From contig OY848920.1 in assembly GCA_963693285.1 (NCBI GenBank), positions 5,717,135 to 5,781,134 of the forward strand: DNA of 64,000 bases, read 5' to 3'. Under the pieces are notes generated by a model that saw only the letters and a list, made by a program, of their open reading frames with translations, was not told the DNA's origin and searched no databases. Shown here in pieces: positions 63,165 to 64,000 of the stretch. The stretch's first letter is position 1. The number at the start of each line of letters is the position of its first letter. A program made the translations under genes and the position numbers. This stretch comes from Xestospongia muta (lineage: Eukaryota; Porifera; Demospongiae; Haplosclerida; Petrosiidae).

Positions 63165-64000
63165 TTTTTAACTTTAAAAAAGCTCTAAACTCTTTATTTT
63201 AGAGTTTTAACCTATTTAGACTACTTTATTAGTATATTTAAGAGATATAAACATACTAAACTCTTTAGATCAGCTTATTTAACCAGTTTTCACCATTAAT
63301 TTCTAATCTTTTTTAACTTTCAAAAAGCTCTAAACTCTTTATTTTAGAGTTTTAACCTATTTAGACTACTTTATTAGTATATTTAAGACAGATAAACTTA
63401 CTAAACTCTTTAGATCAGCTTATTTAACCAGTTTTCACAGTTAATTTCTAATCTTTTTTAACTTTCAAAAAGCTCTAAACTCTTTATTTTAGAGATTTAA
63501 CCTATGTAGACTACTTTATTAGTATATTTAAGACAGATAAACTTACTAAAGTCTTTCGATCAGCTTATTTAACCAGTTTTCACAGTTAATTTCTAATCTT
63601 TTTTAACTTTCAAAAACCTCTAAACTCTTTATTTTAGAGTTTTAACCTATTTAGACTACTTTGTTAGTATATTTAAGACAGATAAACTTACTAAACCTTT
63701 TAAATCAGGTTATTTAACCAGTTTTTACCATTAATTTCTAATCTTTTTTAACTTTAAAACAGCTTTAAACTCTTTATTTTAGATTTTTAACCTATTTAGA
63801 CTACTTTATTAGTATATTTAAGACAGATAAACTTACTAAACTCTTTAGATCAGCTTATTTAACCAGTTTTCACAGTTAATTTCTAATTTTTTTCAACTTT
63901 CAAAAAGCTCTAAACACTTTATTTTAGAGTTTTAACCTATTTAGACTACTTTATTTGTATATTTCAGAGAGATAAACTTGCTGAACTCTTTAGATCAGCT
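63165..64000 (+). repeat. 8-monomer tandem duplication, copy 2, cut by window edge
   Basis: Second copy of 62005-63164. From about 63910 it departs from copy 1 and instead matches the unit at 54915-55020 (TTTATTTGTATATTTCAGAG, CTTGCTGAACTC), so the array is a mosaic here. Confidence 0.83.

Larger units (their letters stand above)
41021..64000 (+). repeat. 145-bp satellite array, forward block 3
   Basis: About 158 forward monomers running off the right edge. This part shows the youngest-looking structure: a 25-monomer block in two near-identical copies, then 2-, 7- and 8-monomer duplications and a block repeated at a distance of about 7965 bp. A distinctive variant series (CTTTGATACTGC, AACATTCAAAAAGC, AGATTTTTTACC, AAACGGCTC, ACAGAATAAATTAC) marks these copies. 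No gene, RNA gene or mobile element is visible in it. Confidence 0.97.

Noticed and set aside
1..64000. CRISPR array
   Set aside because: The repeats are contiguous 145-bp units with graded divergence; there are no short identical repeats separated by unique spacers, and no cas genes.
1..64000. Protein-coding tandem repeat or long open reading frames
   Set aside because: TAA and TAG are dense on both strands and the 145-bp period shifts the frame every unit, so no frame stays open or keeps a repeated peptide.
1..64000. Plasmid or phage iterons / replication origin
   Set aside because: AT-rich repeats could suggest iterons, but unit size, copy number, lack of any gene and the TTAA transposon indicate a eukaryotic satellite.
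1..64000. Telomeric or rDNA spacer repeat
   Set aside because: No short telomeric motif and no rRNA gene segment is present anywhere in the window.
1..64000. Rho-independent terminators (hairpin followed by T-run)
   Set aside because: The AAACTCT/AGAGTTT dyad followed by TTTT resembles one, but it occurs in nearly every monomer with no transcription unit; it is a property of the repeat.

Overview
The window is a eukaryotic satellite-DNA array with no recognisable gene. About 99% of the 64 kb is a head-to-tail tandem repeat of an AT-rich monomer. The consensus is 145 bp and about 23% GC by my hand count, and an exact copy lies at 30333-30477. I estimate roughly 435-440 monomers. An array of this size, divergent monomers mixed with recent block copies, and a piggyBac-type TTAA insertion all point to pericentromeric or centromeric heterochromatin of an animal. 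An insect is plausible, but the sequence does not fix the taxon. There is no operon, ribosome binding site, tRNA, rRNA or CRISPR array. Stop codons are dense, and a 145-bp period is not a multiple of three, so no long reading frame is sustained.

Layout: (1) 1-7188, forward array. (2) 7189-7832, a 644-bp non-autonomous piggyBac-like element (MITE) with CCCTTTGACG termini, inserted at TTAA with a perfect 4-bp target duplication. (3) 7833-30481, forward array. (4) 30482-41020, about 10.5 kb of the same satellite in the opposite orientation, with abrupt junctions at both ends. (5) 41021-64000, forward array continuing past the window edge.

The monomer order carries a layered duplication history. 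Local multimers of 2, 4, 5, 7, 8, 10, 12 and 16 monomers are copied in tandem. The largest is a 25-monomer block of 3621 bp, present as two near-identical adjacent copies (42611-46231 and 46232-49852). A further block at 49.85-52.3 kb recurs about 7965 bp downstream. The left third of the inverted segment is, read in reverse, colinear with the forward array just right of the inverted segment. The two therefore form a giant inverted repeat with arms of about 3-3.5 kb around a spacer of about 7 kb.

Within the monomer there is a short AAACTCT/AGAGTTT dyad, a 12-bp direct repeat spaced at half the monomer length (71 bp) that suggests an ancestral unit of about 72 bp, and one half that is clearly more conserved than the other. 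The strongest observations are the inverted segment, the MITE with its paralogous empty sites and octamer-like palindromes, and the nested higher-order duplications. I found no sign of a protein-coding or RNA-based system.
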